From contig CM065802.1 of the NCBI GenBank assembly GCA_033398695.1, positions 153,250,096-153,314,095 of the forward strand: 64,000 nt of DNA, read 5' to 3'. Source of the stretch: Orobanche coerulescens. Its lineage: Eukaryota > Streptophyta > Magnoliopsida > Lamiales > Orobanchaceae. The notes below the pieces were generated by a model. That model saw only the letters and a program-made list of their open reading frames with translations. It was not told the origin of the DNA and did not search any database. Positions 9,705-21,344 of the stretch are shown here, one piece after another (position 1 is the first letter of the stretch; every line of letters starts with the position of its first letter). The position numbers and the translations under genes are program-made.

Positions 9705-11615
9705 CAGGGGTTTTGCTGTTTATAGTGATGCTTCGGGTCAGGGTCTTGGGTGTGTGTTGATGCAGCACGGCAAGACCATTGCTTATGCGTCGAGACATTT
9801 GAGGCTCTATGAGCTTAACTACCCTACTCATGATTTGGAGTTAGCAGCAGTCGTTTTTGCGCTCAAGATTTGGCGTCACTATCTTTTCGGCTCTGCATGT
9901 CAGATTTTTACCGATCATAAAAGTCTGAAATACATATTTACTCAGCGGGAGTTGAATATGAGGCATATGAGGTGGTTAGAGTTAATTAAGGATTATGACC
10001 TCGAAATCCTTTATCATTCGGGCAAGGCGAACGTCGTGGCCGACGCCTTGAGTCGGAAACCGGTTGCGTTGCGAACTCTTGAGATCCTTACGTCTCAGTC
10101 TGAGCTTCGTCAAGTTTTGATCGAGTTAGATGTTGAGGTTTTGTTGCCTGGAGGTGTCAGGCAACTTTGTGCTTTAGAGATTTCGTCGTCTTTGATCGAT
10201 GAAATTAAGCTGAAGCAGTTGGAGGATCCGATGATTACTCAAGTCCGAGAGAATGTTCTTATGGGAAAGTCTCCTGGCTTTGTGATTCACGAGGATGGTT
10301 TTTTGAGATTTCAGAGTCGGCTTTGTGTACCGAGCGACTCAGAGTTGAGACAGAGTATTTTGCACGAGGCCCATGCTACACCTTACTCCGTTCATCCTGG
10401 TTCGAGTAAGATGTACAAGGACCTGAGAAGGAATTTCTGGTGGAATGATAAGAAGGAGGAGGTCGCGCAGTTTGTAGCGAGATGTTTGACTTGTCGTGAG
10501 TCAAAATCGAGCATCGGACCCATTAGTTATTAGATCACTTCCCGTCCCGGAATGGAAATGGGAAGATATATCGATGGATTTCATTACGAGTTTGCCGAGA
10601 TCGAGGTCGAGCATGAATATGGTATGGGTGATTGTTGATCGTCTGACCAAGTCGGCACATTTTCTGGGCATCAAGGACACTTGGGGCCCGGAGAAGTTGG
10701 CTCGTGTGTTTATCGCGCAGATTGTGAGGCTCCACGGTACTCCGAAGTCTATTGTTTCGGATCGTGATGGCCATTTTGTATCGCACTTTTGGCAGGATGT
10801 GCATAAGGCGTTGGGTACTCGTTTGCGTTTGAGTACCTCTTTTCATCCTCAGTCAGATGGATAGTCGGAACGCACTATCCAGACGTTCGAGGATATGTTG
10901 CGTGCGTGCGCTCTCGATTGGAGCAGCAACTGGGAGGAGCATTTGCCATTGATCGAATTTACGTACAACAACAGTTGGCACACGTCGATTCGGATGGCAC
11001 CGTATGAGGCACTTTATGGGCGGCGATGTCGATCACCGATTTGTTGGAATGAGGCGTCCGATTTGGTCGGGACCGAGCCGGATATCGTTTTAGAGACGAG
11101 GCGGAAGATAGAATTAATTCGGGAGCGGATGTTGACTGCCCAGAGTCGAGAAGTCATATGCCGATGTCCATCGTCGACCTTTAGAATTCGAGGTGGGAGA
11201 GCACGTTTTACTAAAGGTGTCGCCGACGAGAGGAGTTTTCCGTTTCGGGAAAAAGGGGAAGTTGAGTCCGAGATTTATTGGGCCCTTCGAGATTCTCGAG
11301 CGAGTCGGTGGGTTAGCATACCTTTTGGCGTTACCCCCGGCCTTGAGTCATGTTCATAGCGTTTTTCATGTTTCCCAGCTGAGGAAATATGTCCCAGATC
11401 CTAGTCACGTCATCGATTATGTTGAAATTGATGTCGCCGAGGATATTACTTTTGAGGAGCGTCCCTTGAAGATTTTGGAACATCACGAGAAACGACTGAG
11501 GCATAAGACCATCCCTTTGGTCAAGTTGCAGTGGTCGAGACACGGTGTCGAGGAGGCAACTTTGGAAACCGCGGATAACATGCGTGCTAAGTACCCTGAG
11601 TTGTTTGTTTCTTAA
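9705..11615 (+). pseudogene. pol: Duplicated 3' half of element I pol (RNase H, integrase, chromodomain)
   Basis: The copy starts within RNase H (second residue block after the filler), lacks LTR, gag, protease and RT upstream, and runs to the TAA at 11613-11615. Domains are RNase H (YSDAS, TDHKS), integrase zinc finger, integrase core and chromodomain. It shares the TAG stop with unit A (10862-10864) but has its own damage: a scrambled stretch at about 10495-10533 that shifts frame and adds a TAG, and a two-base loss near 11148 that shifts frame again. Conversely it keeps bases near 11480-11500 that unit A has lost. It cannot be expressed as a full protein. Confidence 0.88.
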
Positions 11616-11650
11616 GTTTCGGGACGAAACTTGGTTTTAGAGGGGTAGAA

Positions 11651-13901
11651 TGTAATATCCGCATTTTTCTTCTTTTTCCGATAGTGCCGTTTTGGTGTAT
11701 TTTCATTTTTAGTAGCTCGCTTGTAACCATATCGACATTTTGAATCTATGTTATTCTTGGAGTTTCTCCATTTGGACGATCTTCGGTGATGTTTTGATAT
11801 GATTCTGTTTTATGTCATGTATTATGGCATGGACGTTCGATTCTCGTATAACCCATTCGCTTTTGTAATTTCTTTGGTTGCACGAGTTCGTATAGTTGAG
11901 TTGTTCGTGTTGTGAGTTTCGTTTTGTTAATCCGACGTCGTATCGCGATTTTTGGACGTTTGGGCCGTTTCGTAATTTCCCTGAGTTTAGGGTATTCTTG
12001 TTATCTTTGTTGTTCCTGAGCCTTCGGGCATCCATAATCACGCTTCATCATAACGCTTTGTTTTCTGACTCAAATCCGTGGTGATTGTATCCATTAGTCG
12101 TTATTACGCCTTGGTACTTTTTCGATCAATTCTCGTCGAGTAGTCACTTGATCTGGACTGTTTGTCGTCCCAGTCGTGTTACGGCCATAAGCCGCCTTCA
12201 TTACGGCCGTAATATTAGTGAGTTACAGCCGTAGGCATTCCTTTTCTGGCCGTAACAAGGCTTCGTTTCTTGCCTCCTGGTCCAGATTCCGAGTTACGGG
12301 CGTATCATGTTTAAGTTACGGCCGTAAGTATTGATACGGCCGTAATGTGTTCTTGATACGGCCGTTTGTGTCATTCGTCATATTGCCCAGTTTTCTCTCT
12401 AGAGGCCAGTTACGGCCGTAAGAGAGACAAGTTACGGCCGTAATGTTCCTATGTTACGGCCGTATGTGGGGTGTGTTACGGCCGTAACACCTGCCAGTAT
12501 ATAAACTGGCAGCGGCCCAGTTTTTCCTCATTTCTCACATCTCTCTTTTCTCTTCACGACGGGAGCGATGGCAGAGGCTAGGGTTCGACCGATTTTGATC
12601 CAAACTCCATTGTAAGGGCATATTCAAGTATCATATCATCCACCTATCGCTAATCATCCATCATTCATCTTCGAATCAAGGTAAAATCTCTTATAACCCT
12701 ACCTTGGGGGATTTGGGGGATTTCGGTTATATTGTTCGTTTTGCTCCGTGTTGTTTATTAATCCTTGATGGTTATGATTAATCGCGTTAGTGTTCTTGTT
12801 CTCCTACGAACTCATGGTGTATTTCGTGATATTTGTGTAATCGAGAGGGTTTGGTTGCGATCCGCCCTCATCGTTGTTTTGATGTGAATACGCATAAGTC
12901 GTAGACAGGTTTTTGGGTGTTTTCCAATTCCGTATTCGTTTAGAATTGGTTGTGATTGTGTTCTTCGTATCGTTAGGTTCGTGATTATCGGCTCCTAACG
13001 TCCATCAGTGTTTTCCTTCCGTTCGTTGCGTCGTCTATTATTCAAGGCAAGTATTTGTGGAAACCTTTATGCTTAACGTGAAATGGTAATGTATATTGTG
13101 TGTGCTTTGCTCACCCCGGGAGGGTCTGATGGGGCCTCGGGGGAATCTATGGCTTCGTCCTGGATTCATGAGTTTGTTTCGCGGCCAGCCCGGGAGGGTC
13201 CTTAGAGGCCTCGGGTGGGATTCGTGGCTTCGTCCCGGTCCTGGGTGACGTGTGTGCTTGGTTTGTTTTATGAATATGGCCAGACCGGGAGGGTCCTTAG
13301 AGGCCTCGGGTGGGATTCGTGGCTTCGTCCCGATCCTAGGCAAATTGTTTGACTGTTTGATTCCGTAAAAGACATGTCTGGTTTTGGTTTTTGAAATATT
13401 GGTGCATTGTACTATGAAACGTGCAAGCGATTGGTTTGCCTTGATTACGTGTACTAGCGTAATTGATAACCCCTTTGGGGACCCGTTTTGGGGAAATTCT
13501 TGTTATGGATTTCAGTTTATGTTCTTCCGGACGAGCGAGCGCTGGGACAGTACGAGGATGTTGGCCAGGGTCGTTGACATGTGCATTTGGGTCTTCTTAT
13601 TTCTTTCGTCTACTTCGATTTGGTTGTTTCCCACTTTTATAAACATATAGATTGTACTCGCGAGTACTTATGCTTTTCATTTCGAACTTCGTTTTGTATT
13701 GACTCAAATTGCTATATTGTCGGTTGATGTTTATTACGCCGGTTGCTCCGGGCGTACGTTTATGGGTTGTATTATTTAAATGTGTGTCCTTGCTAACCGG
13801 GTTGGTTAGTCGAGTGGTGTTTTCCTTGTTTTAGCCTGGTGGGTCCCATGTAGGGGGTCCACGGCGCTTTAATATACTCCGAATATCTCGGGGGTGTTAC
13901 A
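11651..13901 (+). repeat. LTR I, duplicated copy (2251 bp)
   Basis: It is near-identical to 6185-8434, preceded by the same hairpin and polypurine tract (11614-11650) and followed by the same GATTGTACTG flank. The palindrome array runs from 12179 to about 12488 and the inverted-repeat TATA box is at 12491-12512. Differences from the first copy cluster at 12146-12180, 12244-12250, 12285-12300 and 13527-13560, mostly at CAG/CTG or CCWGG-like positions. Confidence 0.92.
12179..12488 (+). promoter_or_regulatory. Palindrome array of duplicated LTR I
   Basis: Same word and same 22-base pitch as 6716-7024 (starts 12179, 12201, 12223, 12244 and on), with one palindrome altered to TTCTGGCCGTAA at 12244. 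Confidence 0.82.
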
Positions 13902-15121
13902 GATTGTACTGTTCTTCCCCCCATTTAATATGCGCTCATGTCTTAGTGAGGACGTCCTCAATTGTTCTACAAGGATACTTGGTGAGGTCCTTTTAGAGGT
14001 CCGAGGAGGAGTCCTTTCGTGAAGGCAGTGATGGCTGTCTAAGTATTGAAATTAGTTATGCACAATTTCTCCCGGTTGAAAAGCCATCTATAGTCCCGAA
14101 GGGACTCTCCGCATCGCTGTACTATGGCGTATAGATCTTTAGAAATCTTCTCCAATTTCCTGTTGCTCACATATTGTTGGATAAAATATCTGTTAGCTGG
14201 GCGAGACTGGAAATGGAATAATTAGGTAAATTTTTATACCACTAGAGGGTCGCTCCTGTCAAACTAGAACCGAACCCCTTACACATGCAAGCCTGTCGCA
14301 ATTCACATGGAATAGCAGTGGTGACCATCCTCTATTTGTATTGGGCAATATGGTCGCTTGGGTCGGTTGTTCCATCAAACATCTGCATGGTCGGTACGTT
14401 GAACTTGTTGGGCATCTCCAATGATGCTATCTCATCAACAAAAAAGAGTCAGATAACAGTTCTCTGAGATCTTGTGTATCGATGTTGGAACACCCGAAAT
14501 TCTCTAGATGAGGCCTCCATCTCAGCCAACTTACGTGCCATGTCTGCTTCTTTGATTGTGTAAGACGTTGACATGGGAGGTAGAGTTGGCTCGTGGGTGA
14601 TTTCAAGATTCTCACTTCAGGCGCAGGAAGCTCCGGGTTCGATCCTTGGTGCATCACCAGAATCTATCCCTTGGCTAGACCCAGTTGTGGCATTGTTGGC
14701 GCCGGTTGCAGTGAAGATCGCATCGCCCATTTATCCTCTAGTAACCTTCTGTCTTTTCGTAATGGGTTGTTCGAGTGTTGGTTTATGTTCAACTGCAAGG
14801 ACGGTCACATGACCTGTATCGATGAGGTCGGGTTCAGCGTGTGTTGCTCAAATCCGCCACCAGGAGGAGTTATGATGTTATCATCAAGACATATCATCGA
14901 GTTGATCGGAACTCTGAAGCGAGAAGTAGGCCGGTCGGGTTGGTCTGGCTCTTAGATATCTCTACCTAGAGGTGGACAAGTAAATCAGCATTTTCCTTCT
15001 CCAGCTTTTGCCTACTCTCTCGCTCCTGGTTCATCTGCTCATCCAGAGCAGCAATCTGGGCACTGAAATCCAACTGGGCAATTGGGTCGGAGAAAATCAT
15101 CGAATCATATCCGCCAGACAT
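13902..15121 (-). pseudogene. gag: Family II gag, 5' part (Tat/Retand-like), with start codon
   Basis: The ATG is the complement of 15119-15121 and opens MSGGYDSMIF, followed by a charged, probably coiled-coil stretch rich in Gln, Glu and Arg (residues about 20-55). Further on lie the TATGANN-type linker and the conserved FDGTTDPSDHIAQYKQRM block (about 14385-14330). Stops and frame changes interrupt it and the 3' remainder is lost where LTR I abuts at 13901. The segment 13902-14815 is the unit B copy of 8435-9348. The leader between primer site and ATG is only about 50 bases. Confidence 0.8.
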
Positions 15122-15174
15122 GGCTGGTATTAAAAGACTTTATGGTACGACTGTTGATTAACTCGATTAATAGG

Positions 15175-15192
15175 GCCCCACGGTGGGCGCCA
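15175..15192 (-). promoter_or_regulatory. Primer-binding site of family II (tRNA-Lys type)
   Basis: On the minus strand this reads TGGCGCCCACCGTGGGGC, four bases after the LTR terminus. The TGGCGCCCA start matches tRNA-Lys-type primer sites, unlike the tRNA-iMet type of elements I, III, V and the LARD. Confidence 0.8.
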
Positions 15193-15750
15193 TACTTGCA
15201 ACACCCCCAAGTTATTCAGGGTATATTACAGCGTTGTGAGCCCCACCTTGGGACCCGCAAGGCTATTTATACGCGAAACACATGAACTCTGACCTAGGAG
15301 GTCCAATACAATGAAATGAAGGACAATAAAAATGGTATTCAAACCATATCCAATATATATCCAAATACAACACATCTCAATTCAATATCACGGCAACACA
15401 GGCCGGAACATCAAGAAAATCGAAAACAGTACTCGAGTATTCATAAACCATTCAAGTACAACAACACTGAATGGAGGAAATACAAAACATAACCAGAGAC
15501 AAGACACAGCATCACACTTGCCCATCATCTTCATGCCGACCCGGTACGTGCCTATCCGCTCTCCTGGATCCTGAAATACATGAAAGGTATTTCCCCCATA
15601 AAGGGGTTAGTCGTCGAATAGCTAGTGCAGGTATATCGAATATGAAACACAATACTCCTCGACAATAAAGTAAATGTAATCATCATCTCATCAATTCAAG
15701 ACTAATATTCCGGAATAACTAAATCTCATAGCATCACATTCATTTCATAC

Positions 15751-15899
15751 ATGAATAACCGCAGAACCGCACCAAAGGCTACGAAACCCTCAGAGGACCC
15801 GTCGGTCCGTCCCAGAGTGGTTAACCCAAAATATCCGTGGAACCACACCAGAGGCTATAGAACCCTCAGAGGACCTGTCGGTCTATCCCAGAGTGGATC
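15751..15899 (-). repeat. Two-copy U5 module of LTR II
   Basis: Two copies of about 70 bases, each with ACCCTCAGAGGACC(C/T)GTCGGTC and CCCAGAGTGG on the plus strand, in the transcribed part of the LTR. The second family II copy has the same pair at 33125-33275. The position and the (A)GAGG.CC core match the modules of LTRs I and III. Confidence 0.7.
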
Positions 15900-16517
15900 T
15901 AAACCATTATACAATTCATATATCTTACTTTCAAAGTCGAGAACGCACAATCATAAACATATACTTACCTTTGAGACATCGAGAATTCGGAAGGAAAAGA
16001 GTATAAGTTCGGTAGGTCCAAGAACGCACTTCCGGCACCTAAACGATTCATAAGGAATACGATAATCAATAATCCATACTCAAATCACACGAAGAAACTC
16101 CTGAAACCCGCCTACGATTCACGAAACCACAAGGATAATCATCTAAAGGTTTGAAAATCATCCAAACCCTCTCAAGTCCGAACAAGATACAAAATAATCC
16201 ATATAATCGTGGGAAACATGGGTATGGGGTAGATGCATCATATTCTCAAAGATCTCAAGCTCCAAAATGGATAAATCAGACGAATCTAAGAAAATCCCCA
16301 AAACTAGGGTTCTAAGGAATTTACCTTGATTTGGAAGATAGAAAAGGAATAGATGTTGTGTAATCTTTGTTATTCAACCAAAGATGATGATATCTGAAGA
16401 AGGATCGCCTCCGAACGCTCCAAATCGCCGAATACCGATGCTCTCGTTGGAAAAGGAAGGAAAAGATGGAAAATGACGATTTCAAGGTTTGACTTCCCCT
16501 AATATAAAACGCTAGGT

Positions 16518-17005
16518 TAGCGCGCGCTAAGATCGGGGCTAGCGTGCGCTAACGGGGTCACCCGGTAGTCCAGTGGCTTCTGTCCTGAGACGTTAGCGTG
16601 CGCCACCACCCTTAGTGTGCACTAACTGTTGTCCTGCAAAAGTTTTAGTTCACTGCCCAACTCCGCTAGCGTGCGCTACGACTGGGCATTAGTGCGCGCT
16701 ACGCAACACCTTTAGCGTGCGCTAGCTGCTGCCTAGCGTGCGTTACCTGCTAGTCCAGAAAGTAGAAATACCTCACTGCCTCTGCCGACTCAGCTCGTTA
16801 GCGTGCGCTACGGATGATGTTAGCGCGCGCTACTGACCACGAATATCGTACGCTAGCGAACTCCTAGCGTGCGCTAACTGCTAGTCCAGAGAGCAAAATT
16901 AGCTACTGCCTCTACCAAGCCTGGACCTTAGCGTGCGCTAAGGCTCAAAGCTAGCCTGCGTTACTCAAGTAGAAATAGCGTGCAGCCTAGGCTTAGCGCG
17001 CGCTA
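16518..17005 (-). promoter_or_regulatory. Palindrome array TAGCGTGCGCTA / TAGCGCGCGCTA in LTR II
   Basis: About 16 copies. Twelve-base units start at 16518, 16540; 16594, 16613; 16667, 16690, 16713, 16734; 16799, 16821, 16844, 16865; 16929, 16952, 16976, 16994. Steps inside groups are 18-24 bases, mostly 22-23. The three full quartets begin 132 and 130 bases apart. Linkers contain TAGTCCAG. The array ends next to the TATA candidate, as in LTR I. Confidence 0.85.
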
Positions 17006-17169
17006 TCTGCCTGTCCCAGAATACTGCCGAAAGGTCCAATTAACACGATCATGATCCAAAAAGGTACGAAACTCCAAATCAACATCGACAACATCTCAAA
17101 GTGTTTACAGAGCGACAAAATAGGAAGAACGACAAGGTCAAACAGTCAATAAAAAGTACGGGTATTACA

Positions 17170-17935
17170 AAACTGTAGAGGGTAAATTCTATAATTAATG
17201 TTGATGACGTCAGGCACGTCGGTCAAGTCGGTTGAATCGGGCACTAGCAACCTGTCAACACAAAATATGTAAGAGTCCTTACGGTGCACCGGTCGGGTGT
17301 CAGCCGAAAAGCCTACGATGCTCAAGTCAGTAAATAATTTTGTATTGAGTAAATTGAAATAAACGAATTAAATATAATAAAATGGAGTAAGTGATGATGT
17401 CCATGATATCGGGCGGTCAGGCACATCCAACGTAATCGTGACACTGTGGCAGTCGAGAGCGTCAGAGTGTGAAGGAGAGGTGTTGAATGGTCGTAATGGT
17501 GATATTGGACGGTAGGGTATCTCCGGTGAGTGGTGGAGGTGAGACGGTGGTTGAGAGCGTAGGATAATAAGAGAGAGTTATTAGAGAGCGTAAGTTGAGT
17601 AGAAAATTACTTGGAATTCAAAATTATCTCCTTAGGTCGACAGTCTTGTATTTATATAAGGCGGCTTGGGTCTCTCGGGTTTCTCCCCTCAACCTTATTC
17701 GTCTGTTATGTTGACCCATTTGTTCCTACTCTCGTGGAGCTTGTGGCTTTTGACTCGTTCTCGAAAGTCACCTTACCTGGGGGTTCAAATAAACGTGGCT
17801 GACGTGGCGGACCCCTGGATCCGGCTTCGTTACCGGATCTTCCCAAGCCAAGGGCCCATCTTGGACAGACTGTCTGGTCTGTTAGGTCTGTTGGGCAGGT
17901 TGAAAAGACTTCGTTTAGGATTGGAATGAATTGAT
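17170..17935 (-). repeat. Putative partial LTR or promoter of another Gypsy element
   Basis: LTR II abuts it at 17169. On the minus strand it has CCTTATATAAATA (around 17650) and, about 310 bases further, a TTGACTTGAGCATCGTAGGC block (about 17333-17314), a combination I associate with Tat-type LTR promoters and R regions. No LTR ends are visible, so the boundaries are uncertain. No credible protein is seen on either strand. Confidence 0.35.
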
Positions 17936-18471
17936 AGATTTTTGCCCATACAATCACTATTGAGGATCTCTTTGATAGGAACGGGGGTGGGGGCTCAGTC
18001 CAACAGATGATATTATCGTCATCCGAGTCAATCATCTGCTCGGGCTCTGGATCCTTCTCCTCTAGATCATCATCGTTATCCTCATCAAAATCCTCCATCA
18101 GCTGCGATGGGGTACCGTGGATCTCGTCAATTTTAGGAATCTCGTCTCTCAAGTAAAGGTCGCGAATCTTTCAAACAGTGTACTAAAAATCATCGATGAT
18201 TGTCTTTTCTTCAGGGGTCCTGCGGATTGCTTCATGCCAAAGATGGTATATAGAGTAGCTCCAATCATTGGGCAGAACTGTGATCATGTGCTCGATTTTC
18301 TCGACCAATCTCTGGCTTTCCCAGATATGAACCATTTCTGCATCCTTTCGATCACGTAATGCGGGGCATTCTCGGGCAACCCTTGATTAGCCCAAGAATC
18401 TGTATGTGTCAAAGGGCGCGAGATATACCCTGTCTCAACCTTCTTACGTGGAGTCATCTTAAATCCGGCCA
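17936..18471 (-). pseudogene. Unrecognised reading frame fragment, possibly gag-like
   Basis: I do not recognise this protein. On the minus strand an ATG (complement of 18469-18471) opens MAGFKMTPRKKVETGYISRP and runs about 60 residues with several Trp residues, then stops at a TGA near 18284. The coding appearance continues in another frame (a block with ITVLPNDWSYSIYHLWHEA) and then in a very acidic stretch with runs of Asp and Glu (18110-17990). Two or more frame breaks or stops are needed to join these. It lies downstream of a primer-site-like sequence and LTR VI, so it may be the gag of that element; a captured host exon is the alternative. Confidence 0.4.
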
Positions 18472-18654
18472 TACAAACAGAATACATGTATAATCACATG
18501 AAATTATTAAATGTATGATATTAGCATGAGTTGAAACTGATTACCTTGGAATGGAGTAACAAAGTAGCTGCAGTCGAACATATGATATTCACTTGAAAAA
18601 TATTTTATTAATTTAAAAAAATATCCCGACGTACTAGGAAAGTAGACCGGATTT

Positions 18655-18667
18655 GTCTCCGATACCA
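18655..18667 (-). promoter_or_regulatory. Primer-binding site of element VI
   Basis: On the minus strand it reads TGGTATCGGAGAC, three bases after the LTR terminus at 18671, matching the tRNA-iMet-type site. The duplicate is at about 24035-24047. Confidence 0.7.
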
Positions 18668-18670
18668 TAC

Positions 18671-21304
18671 TATAACGACCCGATTTTTCTAAGGTGCTTT
18701 ATGAGAATATTTTATAAGAAAACCTTGTAAAACTTCAAGTCGTTATGAAAACTGATATTTTTCTAAAATAAAATATTGTCTAAGATAAAGAGGATTTAAG
18801 TGTTCTGTACTTCCTAATAAAGTTCTAGCAGTGGAAATAATTATCAAAACAAAGTCAAGTGTTCCATCCCAAACATAAGCAAAAACTAGGAAAATAATAA
18901 ATAATATTTAAAATATCATAAGTCGGTCTGCCCTACAACTCGTTGCTTGACATTCTGCTTTATCCTGAAAATTGTACATAGAAAAAGGGATGAGCTTCCT
19001 ATTGCTCATGGGAACATTACAAGTGAAACATATACTTTTTACTTAGTATGAAAAACAGGTGACTGCATGTTAATCATAAATATAACATATCACCTATACA
19101 GTCCAAATAAAGCAATTAAAATCGACAAGTAATAATTCCCACCTAAAACTGAGATGACGAAAATGATGATGCTTGGATGCTTATGAATCGTCCTAATCGT
19201 GCTCTTGATTCTCGTATCCGACAATCAGAATATAAATATATGTAAATATTTAATTTGATTGGAAAATATAATTTTATGACAATAAAATGACAAAGACTTG
19301 ATTTAGTTTGAAGGCTTGAATAGACGGAATCTGAAAATGGAAGAATTGGGCTCAAGGATTATATTGTTGGTGGATTAAAAGGATTTGGGCTGAGAGAAGG
19401 CCTTGGCCCAACTGAGTAAGATATTTATCGGTCCAAACCAGTTTCTTGTACCTCAGCCCATTACCCGCAGCTCTCTCTCTCTCCTGCGACTTCTCTCCCC
19501 CGATCCCTGTTCTATCTTCTCTCGCGTAAGCTTTGTTCGGCGACCTGCAGAATTGATGGTCGAAACAGCGACATTCCACTCTTCACGCGGCTACGGGAGA
19601 CGGAAAGACAGAAACCGCACGGCAGTGCGAATCCGAATGGTGAGTTGATGGGGAAGACTGAGGCGACGCATGGCAGCGACGGACATGGTTTCCAGGTAGG
19701 GTATCGCGGCGGCAACGAAGATCGTGGTTTGAGTTCGAAATTGCGGGTTTGCGACGCATGGCTATGGAATGGGATACTCCAGGTTTTTTTGTTCTCTTTA
19801 AATTTCTGATTTGGGTTCTAATAAAATAGGTTTTCTGATCAGGAAGGAAATCAGCTGTTTATGGAATGGAGCTGAATATGGCCGTTTCTACGTGTGAAGG
19901 TAATCGAGGCCACTGAAGAATTACCTGTGATGTTGTGTGTGTTTGCCGTATAATCGAAAGAATGTAAATCAAACCAAACCAAACATATACAGTATATCCC
20001 GCTCAGAGCAGGGTCTGGGGAGGGTATGATGTACGCAGACCATGCCCCTACTTATTACGGTAGGGAGGTTGTTTCCGTGAAAACCCCGGCTTAGTGCACA
20101 GCAGAATCTTGTGTGATAAATACAAAGGAAAACATATGATTCGAAAAGCTCGAGACCATACCAGAGCTCATGGCTTGATCCACATGAGACTTACCTAAGC
20201 GAAATTTGGCTACTTCACTCCCGATGAACGCTGCTCTAACAAAAGAGAGGTTGGCTCGAGCACAACTCCTATCAAAAATAAACCACATGCAAAGACAATA
20301 GGATAAAATATACAATAAAAGTAAAAATGCAATGCTCTAGGTCAAAGCTAACCGAGACAACCCAACCCCGAGGCTCTCAACTACAAGACCGCTCCCTACA
20401 AAAGAATCCACAACTCGATCCGCGCCTCCAAGCGCACCTATCAACAGCCATGGTCTCGGAAAGGTTTAAGGCCTTCAAATCTAATCTCGGTTGCTCCTCC
20501 CACGTCCTCCTCAGTCTGCCTCTCCTCCTCTCCCCGACAACCATTAAACTCTCGACCCTCCTCACCGGAGCAGATGCCCGCCTCCTGCGGACGTGGCCAA
20601 ACCATCTCAATCTCCCTTCCCTAACTTTCACAAATGGGCGCCTATTCCAGGGCATTCCTGATAACACCGTTCGCGATTATATCAATCTTTGTGCGACAAC
20701 AAGACCTAAGTTACATTCTAATTTCAGCCACTTCCAACTTGCTCTCAAGCGACTTCTTCATCGCCCAACATTGAGCCATACAACATTGTAGGTCGGATTG
20801 CCGCTCTATAGAATTTACCCTTCAACTTTAGAGGGACTTTCTTGTCACACAGGACCCCTGTCGCTGCTCTCCACCTTAGCCACCCCGCCTTGATGCGATG
20901 CGTGACATCATCTTCACACTCACCTTACTTCTGAATGATCGAACCCAAATACTTGAACTTATCCGTACGGGGTACGATCTGATCCGCAATCATTACCTCA
21001 ACATCTTCCTCGAAAGAATGTGGAAGGAGTAATTATATGGGCCAAAGTATTAAATGGATTGGGCTTTAAATTAGTATTTGACTTGGGCCTATGGTTAAAA
21101 TAATATACACATGGATGAGGCTAAATGGACTCAAACTAAATATATGAGTATGTCTGAAGTGGGTTTAGACCTATTATGATTAGGCTCGATAAATAACTGT
21201 AGGCCCAACTAAAGAAATGAAATCAAATTATTTTTTTAATATACACAATATAAAAAAATTAGTAAATAAATTTAGAAATTACTCTTAAAATAGCGGTTAT
21301 TACA
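18671..21304 (-). repeat. LTR VI (5' LTR of a minus-strand element) with nested LINE
   Basis: On the plus strand it begins TATAACGACCCG and ends GCGGTTATTACA; on the minus strand this gives TGTAATAACC...GTTATA, a slightly decayed TGTAA/TTACA pair. A primer site abuts its inner end. Without the LINE and its target duplication the LTR is about 1.58 kb. No palindrome array like those in LTRs I-V was found. A plus-strand stretch at 19440-19700 with pyrimidine runs and many CpG looks like a 5' leader but has no clear gene. The duplicate copy is 24051-26689. Confidence 0.7.
19966..21009 (-). mobile_element. RTE-type LINE, 5'-truncated, with 12-bp target duplication
   Basis: On the minus strand the translation gives the end of a plant RTE-clade reverse transcriptase: a FKYLGSIIQ block, [35 protein letters not shown], then LRWFGHVRRR. 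The protein is broken by frame changes in this copy; the one at 25342 reads better. The 3' end carries an (A)TTTGGTTTGG-like simple tail at about 19970-19984 and the widely seen GGTTGTTTCC-type 3' region. TCGAAAGAATGT flanks both ends (19954-19965 and 21010-21021), giving a clean 12-bp target duplication. The full-length element would be several kb, so this is a short 5' truncation. Confidence 0.85.
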
Positions 21305-21307
21305 CAA

Positions 21308-21344
<37 letters not shown>
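21305..21344. repeat. (AC)n(AT)n microsatellite
   Basis: It follows LTR VI directly. It is about 40 bases here and about 49 in the duplicate (26690-26738), so it has changed length since the duplication or differs by sequencing error. Confidence 0.9.

Larger units (their letters stand above)
9705..14815 (+). repeat. Tandem duplication, unit B
   Basis: This is the second copy of 4241-9348. Its right end runs on into the rest of family II gag, leader and LTR, so unit B holds the original right-hand context. The breakpoints share only a few bases (AACAGGGG on one side), and the units are separated by filler. Confidence 0.9.
15197..17169 (-). repeat. 5' LTR of family II (1973 bp)
   Basis: On the minus strand it starts TGTAATACCC (from 17169) and ends GGGGGTGTTGCA (15197); the second-to-last T of the usual TTACA terminus is altered. 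In element order it holds U3, the palindrome array (17005 down to 16518), an AT-rich TATA candidate at about 16501-16510, a splice-donor-like AAG/GTAAAT (GT at 16324-16323), a two-copy module (15751-15899) and U5. The U5 terminus resembles the chromovirus LTRs in the window. Confidence 0.87.

Noticed and set aside
17706..18152. 148-codon minus-strand open frame as one gene
   Set aside because: Its right half is the acidic piece of the unrecognised frame, but the left half runs into LTR-like sequence with no conserved feature; a single gene across both is not supported.
20327..20791. 154-codon plus-strand open frame at the LINE
   Set aside because: It is the antisense of the RTE reverse-transcriptase tail, which has clear family motifs on the minus strand.
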